Positions 11,611 to 23,640 of a stretch of DNA of 64,000 nucleotides are shown in pieces. Source of the stretch: Anisus vortex (lineage: Eukaryota; Mollusca; Gastropoda; Planorbidae); NCBI GenBank assembly GCA_949126835.1, contig OX421497.1:26515612-26579611 (forward strand), given 5' to 3'. Position numbers and translations under genes: made by a program. Position 1 is the first letter of the stretch. Each line of letters starts with the position of its first letter. Below the pieces are notes generated by a model. That model searched no databases and was not told the origin of the DNA. It was given only the letters and a program-made list of their open reading frames with translations.

Positions 11611-12362
11611 TTTCACCTTTGCAATTTGACTTCGCACATGCGTCCTCACTAGCGCAAGAATAACGTATCCGACTGCCATGCGGAAGGCCCGGGTTCGATT
11701 TACCAGTTAGTCTATAGGCCTACCTTTTTTTCTTTCTAATTTTTTTTCAATTAATATTACTTACAAAAAAAAAACACCATTGTAAATCCACGTGCAACAC
11801 CAGGCACTGTAGCTATTTTTAAATTAAAAGACTTGCCTATTTTTAATCCGATTGCAATGTTTATTTTAAATAACTACCGTAAATGTCTTCAGTAAATTTT
11901 TTTTTTTTTTAAATTATTAGATCTATAGCTTTCTGTCTATTGTAGTTAATACAATATTTATCTTTAGCATTTACAGGCCTGTTTTAATTTTCCTGGCGAA
12001 ACGCCGGGGAATTTAGCTTGTATTAAAAAAATTATATAAATAACCTATTATTTTTCATCCTTTTTAAAATTTGAAATTCTTACCTTTCAGCATTTATAAA
12101 ATTAAATACGTCTTACTTTCCAGTGTTTTCTAAATTACATCGTTTTATAGCTATCTTTGTTACAAATGTTAAATTGAATCTTTTTGTGTGTCTCAATATA
12201 GACAATATTCAAAGATGTGCTTCTAGGCAGAACTATATTTTATGCTTCTGAAATAAATTGTACTCACTGTTACATTTAAATGTGCTTCACCAATGAAATT
12301 GTTTATAGCTAAAATCAATATATAAAGTTATTTTAATATTTCTACTTCCAGACAAATTCAAA

Positions 12363-15300
12363 ATGTTTGAACAAAAGAAAATGAACAAAATCTATTTAAT
12401 GCTCAGTATCTATATCGGTCTTACCACAGGTATGTTCTAAGATTTTTAAATCTTAATTTCCTATTGAAAGCACACAAAAAAAACCCCAAAAAAACAAACA
12501 TTGCAAAACATATAAGACCTTTCAACTTCAAAACAGAAGAGTAAGAATAATGATTACGTGTGATTAAGGTATAATGGTTTAGCGTTAGGTTGACATCACT
12601 ATCATTTTAGTCGAACGTTGTAATGGTGTCTTATACATGGTGAATTACTCACAATGAAACAAAGAGATTTTCAATGATGGAAGTAAGAGAATTACATAGA
12701 TGGAAGTAAAGAGAATTACATAGATGGAAGTAAAGAGAATTACATAGGTGGAAGTAAAGAGAATTACATAGATGGAAGTAAAGAGAATTACATAGGTGGA
12801 AGTAAAGAGAATTACATAGGTGGAAGTAAAGAGAATTACATAGGTGGAAGTAACGAGAATTACATAGGTGGAAGTAAAGAGAATTACATAGGTGGAAGTA
12901 ACGAGAATGACATAGATGGAAGTAAAGAGAATGACATAGGATGAAGTAAAGAGAATTATATAGATGGAAGTAAAGAGAATTACATAGATGGAAGTAAAGA
13001 GAATTACATAGATGGAAGTAAGAGAATTACATAGATGGAAGTAACGAGAATGACATAGATGGAAGTAAAAAGAATGACATAGGATGAAGTAAAGAGAATT
13101 ACATAGATGGAAGTAAAGAGAATTACATAGATGGAAGTAAGAGAATTACATAGATGGAAGTAACGAGAATGACATAGATGGAAGTAAAAAGAATGACATA
13201 GGATGAAGTAAAGAGAATTACATAGGTGGAAGTAAAGAGAATAACATAGATGGAAGTAAGAGAATTACATAGATGGAAGTAAAGAGAATTACATAGGTGG
13301 AAGTAAAGAGAATAACATAGATGGAAGTAAAGAGAATTACATAGGTGGAAGTAAAGAGAATTACATAGATGGAAGTAAGAGAATTACATAGATGGAAGTA
13401 ACGAGAATGACATAGATGGAAGTAAGAGAATTACATAGATGGAAGTAACGAGAATGACATAGATGGAAGTAAAGATAATTACATAGATGGAAGTAACGAG
13501 AATGACATAGGATGAAGTAAAGAGAATTACATAGGTGGAAGTAAAGATAATTAAAAAGATGGAAGTAAAGAGAATTACATTGGAAGTAAAGAGAATGGCA
13601 TAGGTGGAAGAAAAGAGCATTACATAGATGGAAGTAAAGAGAATAACATAGGTGGCAGTAAAGAGAATTACATAGGTGGAAGTAACGAGAATTACATAGG
13701 TGGCAGTAAAGAAAATTACATAGATGGAAGTAAGAGAATTACATAGATGGAAGTAACGAGAATGACATAGATGGAAGTAAAGAGAATGACATAGGATGAA
13801 GTAAAGAGAATTACATAGATGGAAGTAAGAGAATTACATAGATGTAAGTAAAGAGAATGACATAGGATGAAGTAAAGAGAATTACATAGATGGAAGTAAA
13901 GAGAATTACATAGATGGAAGTAAGAGAATTACATAGATGGAAGTAAAGAGAATTACATAGATGGAAGTAAGAGAATTACATAGATGGAAGTAACGAGAAT
14001 GACATAGATGGAAGTAAAGAGAATGACATAGGATGAAGTAAAGAGAATAACATAGGTGGAAGTAAAGAGAATAACATAGATGGAAGTAAGAGAATTACAT
14101 AGATGGAAGTAAAGAGAATTACATAGGTGGAAGTAAAGAGAATAACATAGATGGAAGTAAAGAGAATTACATAGGTGGAAGTAAAGAGAATAACATAGAT
14201 GTAAGTAAGAGAATTACATAGATGGAAGTAACGAGAATGACATAGATGGAAGTAAGAGAATTACATAGATGGAAGTAACGAGAATGACATAGATGGAAGT
14301 AAAGAGAATTACATAGATGGAAGTAACGAGAATGACATAGGATGAAGTAAAGAGAATTACATAGGTGGAAGTAAAGAGAATTACATAGGTGGAAGTAAAG
14401 AGAATTACATAGATGGAAGTAACGAGAATTACATAGATGGAAGTAACGAGAATTACATAGATGGAAGTAACGAGAATTACATAGGTGGAAGTAAAGAGAA
14501 TTACATAGATGGAAGTAACGAGAATTACATAGATGGAAGTAAAGAGAATGACATAGGATGAAGTAAAGAGAATTATATAGATGGAAGTAAAGAGAATTAC
14601 ATAGATGGAAGTAAGAGAATTACATAGATGGAAGTAAGAGAATTACATAGATGGAAGTAAGAGAATTACATAGATGGAAGTAAGAGTATTACATAGATGG
14701 AAGTAAGAGAATTACATAGGTGGAAGTAAAGAGAATTACATAGGTGGAAGTAAAGATAATTACATAAATGTATGTAAAGAGAATTACGTAGATGGACGTA
14801 AATAGAACTACATAGGTGGAAGAAAAAAAATATTTTTTTTCAATAAGTGTATTTTATGATAATTTATCGTTTATTAGTCCCCGCCAAATAGACCTATATT
14901 TCTAAGTTGTCCAGAAAACTTTGATGTTCTATTTGGAAGTCTGAAAAATTTATTAGTATTATTATTTATTAATTATATGACGTATTTTATGATCATATTT
15001 AAATTTGAACGTTTCATTATTTAAAGATATATTTTCATTTATTCTATCCAGATCCTGTCAGTTGCATAGCAGGAGGTAAGTTTGAACAAACATTTCTTTC
15101 TACCTTTGTGTCTGCTGGCAGATAAGGATACATGTATGCTCCTCTAAAACAGGATGTTATAGTCGAATTCAGAGGAACATGCACAATACTTTTTTTTGCG
15201 TACGGGGGGGGGGGGGGGGGGGAGTATTTATGTTAACCTCTCTGCTCTATTTTTTTGTTACATATAAACAGCTACCCCACCACACCCCTTGCAAACGTAT

Positions 15301-17427
15301 GTCCACAGGCTGCTGTTGATTCACAAACAATGTATACAATATCCATAAATCAGCTAAAATAAAATATCTTGGTGTATGTTTAGATGAAACAAAGAGCAAA
15401 TAAAAAACAAATGTAAATATACAATATGGAATCAACAAAGATTAAAAAGTTTCAGAAATATTCTTTAAAAAGTGGCATGTGAGACATTAGGCCTATATGT
15501 AGGCGTAATAATCTCTCATCTAGACTTCGCGAACTGTCTATACATTGGACTGCCAGAGTGTGATTTGAAAAAAACTACAAAGGGTCCAAAATATGGCTGC
15601 GAAAATTGTTCAGAACAATAAAGACAACTCAACAATCTGTCTAAGAAAAACTGCACTGGCTACCTAAAACACTAAGGATAAAAGTCAAAGTTTTGTCAAT
15701 GCTCTATAAAAGCCTTCATGATCAATCTCCACAGTACATGAGATCCATGGTCGAGCTACACACATCAGAGAAAAGGGGACTGCGTTCAAACAAAATCCAT
15801 CTACAGCTCAAGATACCAAGTGTAAAAAGAGAAACATTTGAAGCTCGCTCCTACAGCGTCGTAGCACCTCTGTGGTGGAATGAACTTCCGAACACAATTA
15901 AACAAGCTGACAATATGGACACTTTTAAAATGAAATTAAAGACACACTTTTTCGATTTATTTTAATAACATAGGTAAATGTAAAGCGCATTCGAAGAATA
16001 AGTTATGAAAAGCGCTATATCAATATGTCATTTGTTTTGTGACTTTAAAAGATGACCTTTTAATGTCAGCCTACGTCATGATTTTCTTGCAGTTCCATTC
16101 CAATGATTTAAATATGGAACTATTCAGCCATTACATGCTTCCTTATCAATCCCACCCACACATTTTTCTGGTTTAAAGGTGTGGTTGGAGAAATTCTCGC
16201 ATTATTTGCAGATAATTTTTGTTTTTGTTTCAGTTAGTTTATAACTTAATGGACACACAAAAGAAAGAAAAAACTTTTAAGTTTTCAATTGATGTCAATA
16301 TTTTCTTTCGGTTCATTTTTAGTATTAGAAAAAGTATATTTACAAAAGACTAAATATCGAAATAATAGAATGAAAAGCACCAGATTGTAAGTATTTTCTT
16401 TTGATGGCTTCTGCAATTTCAGACTTGATTAAAAGTTTCACTGTGAATGGAGCATCCAACACGATTGTGGTTGAAGGTGACGAGGTGTTTTTCCAGTGCA
16501 ACAAAAAGGATGGCGTACCTAATCTATCGTGGGCAATACAGGCACCGTATTCAGGTATTCACCGTATTCAGGTACTCACCGTATTCAGGTATTCACCGTA
16601 TTCAGGTATTCACCGTATTCAGGTATTCACCGTATTCAGGTATTCACCGTATTCAGGTATTCACCGTATTCAGGTATTCGCCGTATTCAGGTATTCACCG
16701 TATTCAGGTATTCACCGTATTCAGGTATTCACCGTATTCAGGTATTCACCGTATTCAGGTATTCACCGTATTCAGGTATTCACCGTATTCAGGTATTCAC
16801 CGTATTCAGGTATTCACCGTATTCAGGTATTCACCGTATTCAGGTATTCACCGTATTCAGGTATTCACCGTATTCAGGTATTCACCGTATTAAGGTATTC
16901 ACCGTATTCAGGTATTCGCCGTATTCAGGTATTCACCGTATTCAGGTATTCGCCGTATTCAGGTATTCACCGTATTCAGGTATTCACCGTATTAAGGTAT
17001 TCACCGTATTCAGGTAGAACTAAACAGAAATAAAAGTAATGAACTGCACTCGTCGAGTGTAGCCAAGCCCCGCCCAACCCCCTCCCACTCAAGCTTTTCG
17101 ATTGCATTTTGACCTTTATTAAAAGTCGCAAACAGTGTAGACTAATACAATTTTACAGATTCAAGTTGTCCTATATGTTGTCCTGTTCGGTGGACTAGAG
17201 CAACTGACAGCCACGGCGCTGTTCATTACAACTATCGGACTTTTTGTCTGAATCCTCCCAATCATAATATTAATTTTGAGAACGAAGAAGAAGAAGAAGA
17301 AGTCATATATTTAATGTTTCTTCGTTTTACTCAAAGAACAACTTGGCTTCCAAAAACTTTACTAAATTTAGTGACAGTGTTTTCTGAAAGGTGTCCCAGA
17401 GTAAAACACAATTCCGATGTGTTTTGA
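12363..17427 (+). CDS. Secreted Ig-domain protein, spliced gene model (incomplete or degenerate)
   Basis: Gene model with consistent phase-1 junctions. 5'UTR exon 11272-11330 (donor GTATAT). Exon 2 12352-12429, ATG at 12363, encodes a signal peptide ending LMLSIYIGLTT. Microexon 15052-15075 encodes DPVSCIAG. Exon 4 starts at 16423 and encodes an Ig-like first half with VVEGDEVFFQCNKKDG and LSWAIQA (Cys then Trp, as in strands B and C). Candidate exon 5 17159-17427 has a TTTTACAG acceptor and stays open in the predicted phase to a TGA. The Ig exon runs into a 17-bp minisatellite at 16544-17016, so its true donor is ambiguous. Molluscan secreted Ig proteins of this shape (FREP-like and relatives) act in haemolymph defence. 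That role is inference: I see no fibrinogen domain here. Intron 2 holds a 2.1-kb minisatellite and intron 3 a LINE remnant, so it may be a decaying copy. Confidence 0.5.
12675..14825 (+). repeat. 24-bp minisatellite in an intron (~2.15 kb)
   Basis: About 90 tandem copies of a 24-bp unit (GAATTACATAG, ATGGAAGT, AAAGA). Variants recur: a 23-bp form with GTAAGAGAAT, a GTAACGAGAAT form, ATAGGTGG for ATAGATGG, and a GACATAGGATGAAGT form. The variants recur in blocks, suggesting multi-unit duplication. It lies between the signal-peptide exon and the microexon of the Ig-domain gene. Confidence 0.95.
15330..16030 (+). mobile_element. LINE ORF2 3' fragment (dead)
   Basis: Begins with the reverse-transcriptase motif YLGVCLD at about 15368. 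It continues through a frame-broken 'SHLDFANCLYIGLPE' region to a 90-codon open stretch (15693-15965): SMLYKSLHDQSPQYM, then GLRSN, then FEARSYSVVAPLWWNELPN and FKMKLKTHFF. This is the canonical non-LTR C-terminus. The 3'UTR holds two AAGCGC blocks and ends AAAAGCGCTATATCAAT. It sits in an intron of the Ig-domain gene. Confidence 0.85.
16544..17016 (+). repeat. 17-bp coding-frame minisatellite over a splice donor
   Basis: 28 tandem copies of ACCGTATTCAGGTATTC with few variants (two copies have TAAGG for CAGGT). None of the three plus-strand frames has a stop. Because 17 is not a multiple of 3, all frames give the same 17-residue periodic peptide in rotation. 26 copies contain CAG|GTA, a good donor-like sequence, at the expected 3' end of the Ig exon. 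Confidence 0.95.
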
Positions 17428-18137
17428 AAGTAAAGGTAGATGGACACTTAATAACGAAAATGTGCTAGATCCCTAAGAACTAATAAAATGGTCTTTAAGA
17501 GACATTTTACAAGCTCAGCCCAAGTTAGTAAATGTATGTGTATGCCATTCTATTTATTTTAAAGGAAGACTAGACCAGGCCTCCATCGCTGCCTCTTTTG
17601 TGCGGGCTTTCAAATGTTCACTAAAGGGCTGGACTAAAAATATAAATTGAAACTCTGTTTAGAATTATTGTTTGTGATGTTTTTTTTTAAATTTTATATG
17701 TATATAAATGTGAACTCTTTCTACGGTCCTAATGGGGTCTCCGTATTAATATGAAGAAGAAGACTGGTCACACAGGAATATTACGTCAAGTGATTTGTAA
17801 GTTTTGCATTTGTTTTGGAGCCAATGAAGTGTTACTCTACAGACTCTAGACCCAGTTCCTTTCCGAAATCTAGACATTTTTTTTCCATTTGTTCTGTCAT
17901 TTAACTTAACTTGGTAAATAAGATAAAATAAATGTTAGCAAAAATAATCTTCTCCCGCTTTCCTTTCTATATTGTACATTTTCATCTCAATTTAACTGTC
18001 AGCGTAAAACTATGTTGTGTTTTTATGGGAGGGAGGGAGATTGGATATTTTATAATTTATTTCTTTTCTTGTTCTACAGGTTGCAAATGCTGTATTACAT
18101 TTTGGCCTGAGAATAAATAAAATCAATCAATAAATTG

Positions 18138-18139
<2 letters not shown>
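17428..18139. other. AT-rich sequence with possible polyadenylation signals, no gene seen
   Basis: Follows the last candidate exon of the Ig-domain gene. Overlapping AATAAA motifs lie at about 18111-18135, but they are far from the stop codon. No further coding exon is evident. Confidence 0.35.

Positions 18140-18207
<68 letters not shown>
18140..18207. repeat. (TA)n microsatellite
   Basis: An uninterrupted run of about 33 TA dinucleotides. Confidence 0.97.
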
Positions 18208-18210
<3 letters not shown>

Positions 18211-19134
18211 TATCGCGATGAGACAACCCCTGCTGCTTTCCAGCTTTTTTTTTATAGATTTTGTATGGAATAAAATTATTAGTTTAGTTTACAACAATTA
18301 TTTTGCTTCAAGGCTGTTCGTTTTTTAATGAAGATTCGTGAATATTTCCACAATATGCTTTTTCAGTTAATGACATAATGACTAAACAGAAACGATACTT
18401 ATTTTGTGCAATGGTTTCATTTGTATCAATGTTTTTATTTGATGGTTTATTTTTCAGTTGCAGTTTTTTTAAACTACTGGTCTAAATGCCTTGTGAGTTT
18501 AGAATAAATGTATTTTGATTTAGATTTAATTTTTGAACGCTGTTTTAATGATAAGTAATATTTTCAATCAAGTAGATAGATTTTTAAATAGACGTATTGA
18601 TTAAATATATTTTGTACATGAAATAATTTATTATTTAAAAAACATAAAATGACAAATAGACCTAGTTCACGATAAGTAGGCTAAACTAAAATTACCATTT
18701 TGGGCCAATTTGAGTTATATCACAGTAAGCACATAGGCCTATAAGGTGGACATTTTAGAATAGTGTAGAGTGTATGTGTCTGTGTGCGGAGGGAGATGGT
18801 CTAAAAACAAAAATTTAACATAATACTTTCTATTCGCAAATTTACAAAGAAACTTTTTTAATGTACCACATTTATATATTTATAAGCTTATATATAGTCT
18901 CTGACATGATATTGGGCTGTCCCACTCGCCTTGATCTACCCATCGTTACTTGGGATGTTAATATCGTGTGTTTTTTTTTTTTTTCAAAAACAATTTTTGG
19001 TTCAAGAATTTAACCGCTTTTTCGGTTGCCCCCTTCTTCTTCTTTCCGCCATTTGTATTATGTATGTGCGTCCTTCGTGATCGACGATTTTTGTCATCCT
19101 AGGAAGTTTGGGCTGCGGCTGTTTGATTGGTTTT
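18208..19134. other. AT-rich intergenic, no gene seen
   Basis: Low-complexity AT-rich DNA with homopolymer runs. No open frame with a recognisable domain and no repeat boundary was found. Confidence 0.4.
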
Positions 19135-19405
19135 CATGTTGCTAATGAGTTACGTCGGTAATCCGTAAAGGGTAGGTCGGTAGGTCAGCAGTTATGTTTA
19201 GGGCACGGTCTTTTCTGGCTTTCCTCCTATACTCAGCTGCTCTCTGTTTGTCCGCTTCGCATAATGTTGCTCCGTTATGGACTGCTGAGCGCCAGTAGGC
19301 ATTGTCTGTGGCCGCCAACTCACATGAATCGTTTTTAATATAAAAACGCTTTAAGTGTTGCCTTGATGGTGTCATTGTAACTTTTATTATACTTCAACGA
19401 TCTCG
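19135..19405 (-). mobile_element. LINE ORF2 C-terminal remnant
   Basis: The minus strand reads YNDTIKATLKAF, then after a frame change LAATDNAYWRSAVHNGA and AEYRRKARKDRAL. This matches a common non-LTR polyprotein end: (R)(Y/F)KDTLKxxLK, then DRxxWRxxVHxGA, then a basic RRKxR tail. One frameshift makes it non-functional. Confidence 0.7.
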
Positions 19406-20066
19406 CTTGTATAGGTAGAAAATAATCTATATTGCTTATCAGTGCATTGAACGTCCGAACGATAAAACACTGCATACCTTTGCCAGGTAGCAACCCTTGA
19501 TGATTGGAATCACACACACACATACAAACATGAATAGAATAGTCATAGAAAATAAATAAAAATCTAAACAATATTGACACTTACTATAATACAAATGTCG
19601 TGTCGTGTTCAGGGAACTCTGACATTTGTTTTAGTAATGAATTACTATTGAAACAAAATATCTTGCCTATTTCAAATACTGTTGTACTAAGCACTAAACT
19701 AAAAAAAACATGAGAAAATATTTTTCTATTATTAAAATAAGGCCAATGACTTACAATATTACAACTCATATATGTAGTTGTTTTACTTTCAAAGTGTTCA
19801 AATTTCAAAAGTATAAAAATAAAAATTAGAACTTTTTAAAAAGTAAAATTAGTTCGTTGTTAATTTAGATAAGATAAAAAAACAACTTTTAAAAAAGATG
19901 AACAATAGAAAGGCTGGCTAAATTAGACCAGGTCTCAAATATAATTTTTAACCTACCTAGGTACATTTTTACCCGAGATTAAGTAGCAATGTCTCGTAAA
20001 AAAAAAGTATTATATAAACAAATGGCATAATAATTAAAGGACTTCAGTAAATTAATATTCGATGCA

Positions 20067-20072
20067 GACAGG
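20067..20072. repeat. 6-bp target-site duplication, left copy (GACAGG)
   Basis: GACAGG directly abuts the outer end of the left inverted arm. The same hexamer in direct orientation abuts the outer end of the right arm at 34700-34705. This is the expected footprint of a transposition event with a 6-bp staggered cut. Confidence 0.75.
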
Positions 20073-20099
20073 AGTAGTATATTAAGTCACATTTAGGTC

Positions 20100-20300
20100 G
20101 CATTCCCCCGCTCATTCCCCCGCTCCCCCGCTCCCCCGCTCATTCCCCCGCTCCCCCGCTCATGCCCCCGCTCCCCCGCCCCCTCCCCCGCTCATTCCCC
20201 CGCTCCCCCACCTTCTCTCCCCACCCCCACCCATTCCCCGCTCCCCCACCTTCTCTCCCCACCCCCACCCATTCCCCCGCTCCCCCGCCCCCTCTAAGGG
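20100..20300. repeat. G-run-rich terminus of left arm (C-rich on + strand)
   Basis: Irregular tandem array of CCCCCGCT and CATTCCCCCGCTC units starting about 30 bp inside the element. The minus strand carries dozens of G-runs of 4-5 at short spacing, so it has strong G-quadruplex potential. Confidence 0.85.
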
Positions 20301-20333
20301 TAAGGAGGGTTGTGACGTCAGCCCCCGCTCCCC

Positions 20334-20598
20334 CTCCCGACATGTAGCACACGTGACATTTCGTGACCTCCCCCTCTCGACACATGTTTATTTTTTTTTC
20401 CGTTCTCTCCCCCCTCCCTACCCCTGTAATGTCAACTATCCATGGGTAAGGTTGGGTAAGGTTGGGTAAAGCATTTTTTACCCACCCCCTCAGCATTTTT
20501 ACCCACCCCCTAGCGACATGTGGCATGACCTCCCCCTCTCGACACGTGTTTATTGTTTTTTTTTCCCGTTCTCTCCCCCCTCCCTACCCCTGTAATGT
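20334..20598. repeat. Subterminal duplicated block (left arm)
   Basis: Two diverged copies (about 20334-20425 and 20512-20598) share GACATGT, ACCTCCCCCTCTCGACAC, TGTTTATT and CCCTCCCTACCCCTGTAATG. A decamer GGGTAAGGTT is repeated between them (about 20445-20470). The mirror copy is at about 34174-34438. It is a candidate protein-binding subterminal region. Confidence 0.6.
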
Positions 20599-21269
20599 AT
20601 AGTTAAAAATATACTTATGTATGTAAAAGAGATGACCCACATCAGCAATACATGAACAATGACATGTGTTCAGTACATTTTTAAATAGTTTTTTTCCCCT
20701 TAGTAATTTAGTTATCTTTATATTTATGTATGTAAAAGAGATGTAGGCTATCGAACTTTTAGTTTCGGCTTGTCGTCCTAGGTTATTGAACTTTTGCCCT
20801 GGCTTGTACATACTTAAAACACCAACACTGGCTCAATAATGTATAATTAATTAGATGAAAAGATTCATCCTCTCGACATCCTTCCTCCCCACACCCACCA
20901 TACATTCACCCCACCCACTCGATCAATAATAATTTGAATGTATAATGTCGCATATGTTTACAGCTAAACTCAAGCCCACATCTATAATTAAGATGTAATT
21001 TCGGATTATTGATCTTTTGCCTCTCGTGCAAAACAACTCGAAAAGTCCCCTCTTACTTCTAAAAACAGGTGTTGTTTTCTAAATATATAATTGATTTGAG
21101 CAATAAACTCAACTGCAGATCAATAGAATATTCACATTTTGTCACTCTTCACACACATTCATATATATACACACACACACACACGTATCTCACACACACA
21201 CACACTCATTTCTTTTTCCCCTATACAGACATCTGTTTATGGTTTATCTATGCACTGTCGGTTATTTAC

Positions 21270-21442
21270 CTTTTTTTGTACTATCATTTTCTTTTCTTCC
21301 ATTCAGACATATCTATGCAGTGTAGTTATTAACCTTTTTTTTTGTACTATCATTTTCTTTTCTTCCATTCAGACATATCTATGCAGTGTAGTTATTAACC
21401 TTTTTTGTACTATCATTTTCTTTTCTTCCATTCAGACAGCTG
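21270..21442. repeat. ~60-bp tandem repeat x3 (left arm)
   Basis: Three copies of a unit with TGTACTATCATTTTCTTTTC, TTCCATTCAGACA and ATGCAGTGTAGTTATTAACC. A fourth copy recurs at about 21935-22000. The mirror is at about 33330-33502. Confidence 0.85.
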
Positions 21443-21801
21443 TTTAATTCAATCCTCCCACCCAATCGATAATGCCAACATTTCACTTACTATTTTCACG
21501 TTTTCCCAAAGGCTATAGTAGTATTGCTGCCATTTTGTCACCACTAGACAAAGTAAACAAACAGCACGCCCGCTATAATTATTTTAAGCGCTTTAGTATT
21601 CTTTTATAGTTCTTAATAAAGGGTACCATTAAAATATTTTAGAACCAGTGTATTCACATTTCATTCATACCTACAGCCTAACCACTGGATCAATAATAAT
21701 TTGAATGTATAATGTCACATGTGTTTATATAGTAGAATATTCACATTTTGTCACTCTTCACACACACATACACACACACATACACACACACAATATTTGT
21801 A

Positions 21802-21802
<1 letters not shown>

Positions 21803-21834
<32 letters not shown>
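21803..21834. repeat. (CA)16 microsatellite, the only arm-to-arm difference found
   Basis: 16 CA units here against 15 at the mirror position (32940-32969). This accounts for the entire 2-bp length difference between the arms. Confidence 0.9.
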
Positions 21835-21835
<1 letters not shown>

Positions 21836-22065
21836 TTCCATACAGATATCTGTTTATTTACCCAATCGATAAACATACAGACATCTGTTTATTTCAAACA
21901 TCCCAACCCAATCAATAAACTATTGTACTGGTTTATCTATGCAGTGTAGTTATTAACCTTTTTTGTACTATCATTTTCTTTTCTTCCATTCAGACATCTG
22001 TTTAATTCAATCCTCCCACCCAATCGATAATGCCAACATTTCACTTACTATTTTCACGTTTTCCC

Positions 22066-22320
22066 TACACACACACACACATACATACAGACAATCACAT
22101 TTACAAACGCACACACACACACACATACAGACAATCACATTTACAAACGCACACACACACACATACATACAGACAATCACATTTACAAACGCACGCACAT
22201 ACATACAGACAATCACATTTACAAACGCACACACACACACAGTATTTTTATCTCTCACACACACACATACAGACAATCACATTTACAAACGCACACACAC
22301 ATACATACAGACACTCACAT
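22066..22320. repeat. CA-rich minisatellite, ~40-bp unit (left arm)
   Basis: About six copies of a unit made of a CA run, ATACAGACAATCACATTTAC and AAACGC. The mirror is at about 32454-32708. The Thr/His-rich and Val/Cys-rich frames here are repeat products. Confidence 0.9.
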
Positions 22321-22384
22321 TACTCATACTGGCATACAAATACGCACACAGGCCCGTCAGACCATATTTACATTGTCACAGCTG

Positions 22385-22545
22385 TCTCTCTGCAAACGCT
22401 CCTTCTATAAAGAAACTTATTGCTTCCTACGTTCATCCGTGGTCCAAGGCCAGTCTAGTTGCATTTTTTTATTAATGTTTTAAATTATGTTACTGGTTTG
22501 TTCAGGCAACCCATTCCATATGAACCTTGCAGCTCGTTTTATTTT
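22385..22545 (-). mobile_element. LINE 3' scrap (left arm)
   Basis: The minus strand reads RAARFIWNGLPEQT, the same retrotransposon C-terminus as at 5590-5990. The two copies share TGTTCAGGCAACCCATTCCA and a CTCCTTCTATAAAGAA end. The mirror copy is at 32229-32389 on the plus strand. Confidence 0.65.
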
Positions 22546-23461
22546 TTTTTGTAATTTTTTTGTTTAATGTTTTCGTAAAAGTATTCAGGCAATTTTAAAA
22601 TTTTAATAGTTAACACATGCATCAGTCTAAACTAAAATATTCAACGTGTCTCTGATGGCATCCTTTTTAACTTTCTGTTATACAGAAGTCATAGTCATAG
22701 TCCCATGGTTCTTTTAGGAACACGTGGTATCCAATATGGCGGAAGGGATGTATCCAAGGGGAGTAATCGTGTAATTATTATTTTTTGTCATTATTACCAT
22801 TGTATTTTTTTTTCTTTTTGTTGTAGTAAGACAGGGTTAAGCATTTTTATTCTAAACTTAAAATGTTTCAGCTATTAGTATATATATTACGAGCTCTAAA
22901 TTTTCACATAATAGTGAAGGGTGATATTCTTTTATAGAATTATTATACACTAATGCAATTTTGTTTTCTCTTTTTGATATTATAAGACATGTAAATCTTG
23001 AGTAATTTTTAATTTTAACTTTAAGAGTTCGCATGTTATTTTCTTTACGATTGCACTAGATGTATAAACTTTTATATACTGTATTTAATCAAGTAATTAT
23101 TTTCTTTAGCACAATTAAGGGAGCCAGAAATATTGAATAGATTAAAATCAAGGGTAGCAATCGTGTAATTAGTTGTTTTAATTTTTGTAAAATTTATATT
23201 AATCTTGTCTTAAGTTAATGGATTTTCAGGGCGATTTGCAGCTCGTTGTTTTCAACTAAAGAGTTACCAGATAGTAGATACGCTTCTAGAATCTTCAACA
23301 TATATTGATACACATCTGTCGAGCTTTATGAATAGTCATAATAACTGGGTGAGTAACAGGTTCACAATAGTAACAAGACAGTCTTTGTTAAACAAAAAAT
23401 CACCATATACACAGTTAAATATAAAAGAGTATATTAAACTAGCTTCCATCTTTCTTTTCGT

Positions 23462-23640
23462 CACAGAGGTGTCCCTGAGTCTGCCCAGCTCTGATGGGTA
23501 CCTGACATTAGTTGGGGTAAAGTAAAGTCGGCTGGGCATTGTGCTGACCACACATCCCCTTTTATGCCGTGGCCACAGAAACTGGTGAACGCTGCTTCAC
23601 TAGCCCTATGATCAGGTTGGTCCGAAGGGTACTTTACTAA
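23462..23640 (+). mobile_element. Truncated SINE body (left arm)
   Basis: Matches the body of the SINEs at 45863 and 60943, from 'CCCAGCTCTGATGGGTACCT' through 'GTTGGGGTAAAGTAAAG' to 'AAGGGTACTTTACT'. The tRNA-like head is missing. It lies just 3' of the ICAD-like gene. The mirror is at 31134-31312 (minus). Confidence 0.85.

Noticed and set aside
13384..13620. Leu/Ile/Ser-rich minus-strand frame in the 24-bp minisatellite
   Set aside because: Pure repeat translation with frame breaks wherever the 23-bp variant occurs.
16401..17033. 210-codon frame containing the 17-bp minisatellite taken as a protein
   Set aside because: Its first Met lies upstream of the AG acceptor, and all three frames are equally open. 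Only the 16423-16544 part looks like real exon sequence.
22007..22475. Thr/His-rich and Val/Cys-rich frames in CA repeats (also 32299-32811, 61911-62259)
   Set aside because: Dinucleotide repeats are stop-free by composition, and both strands are open at once.
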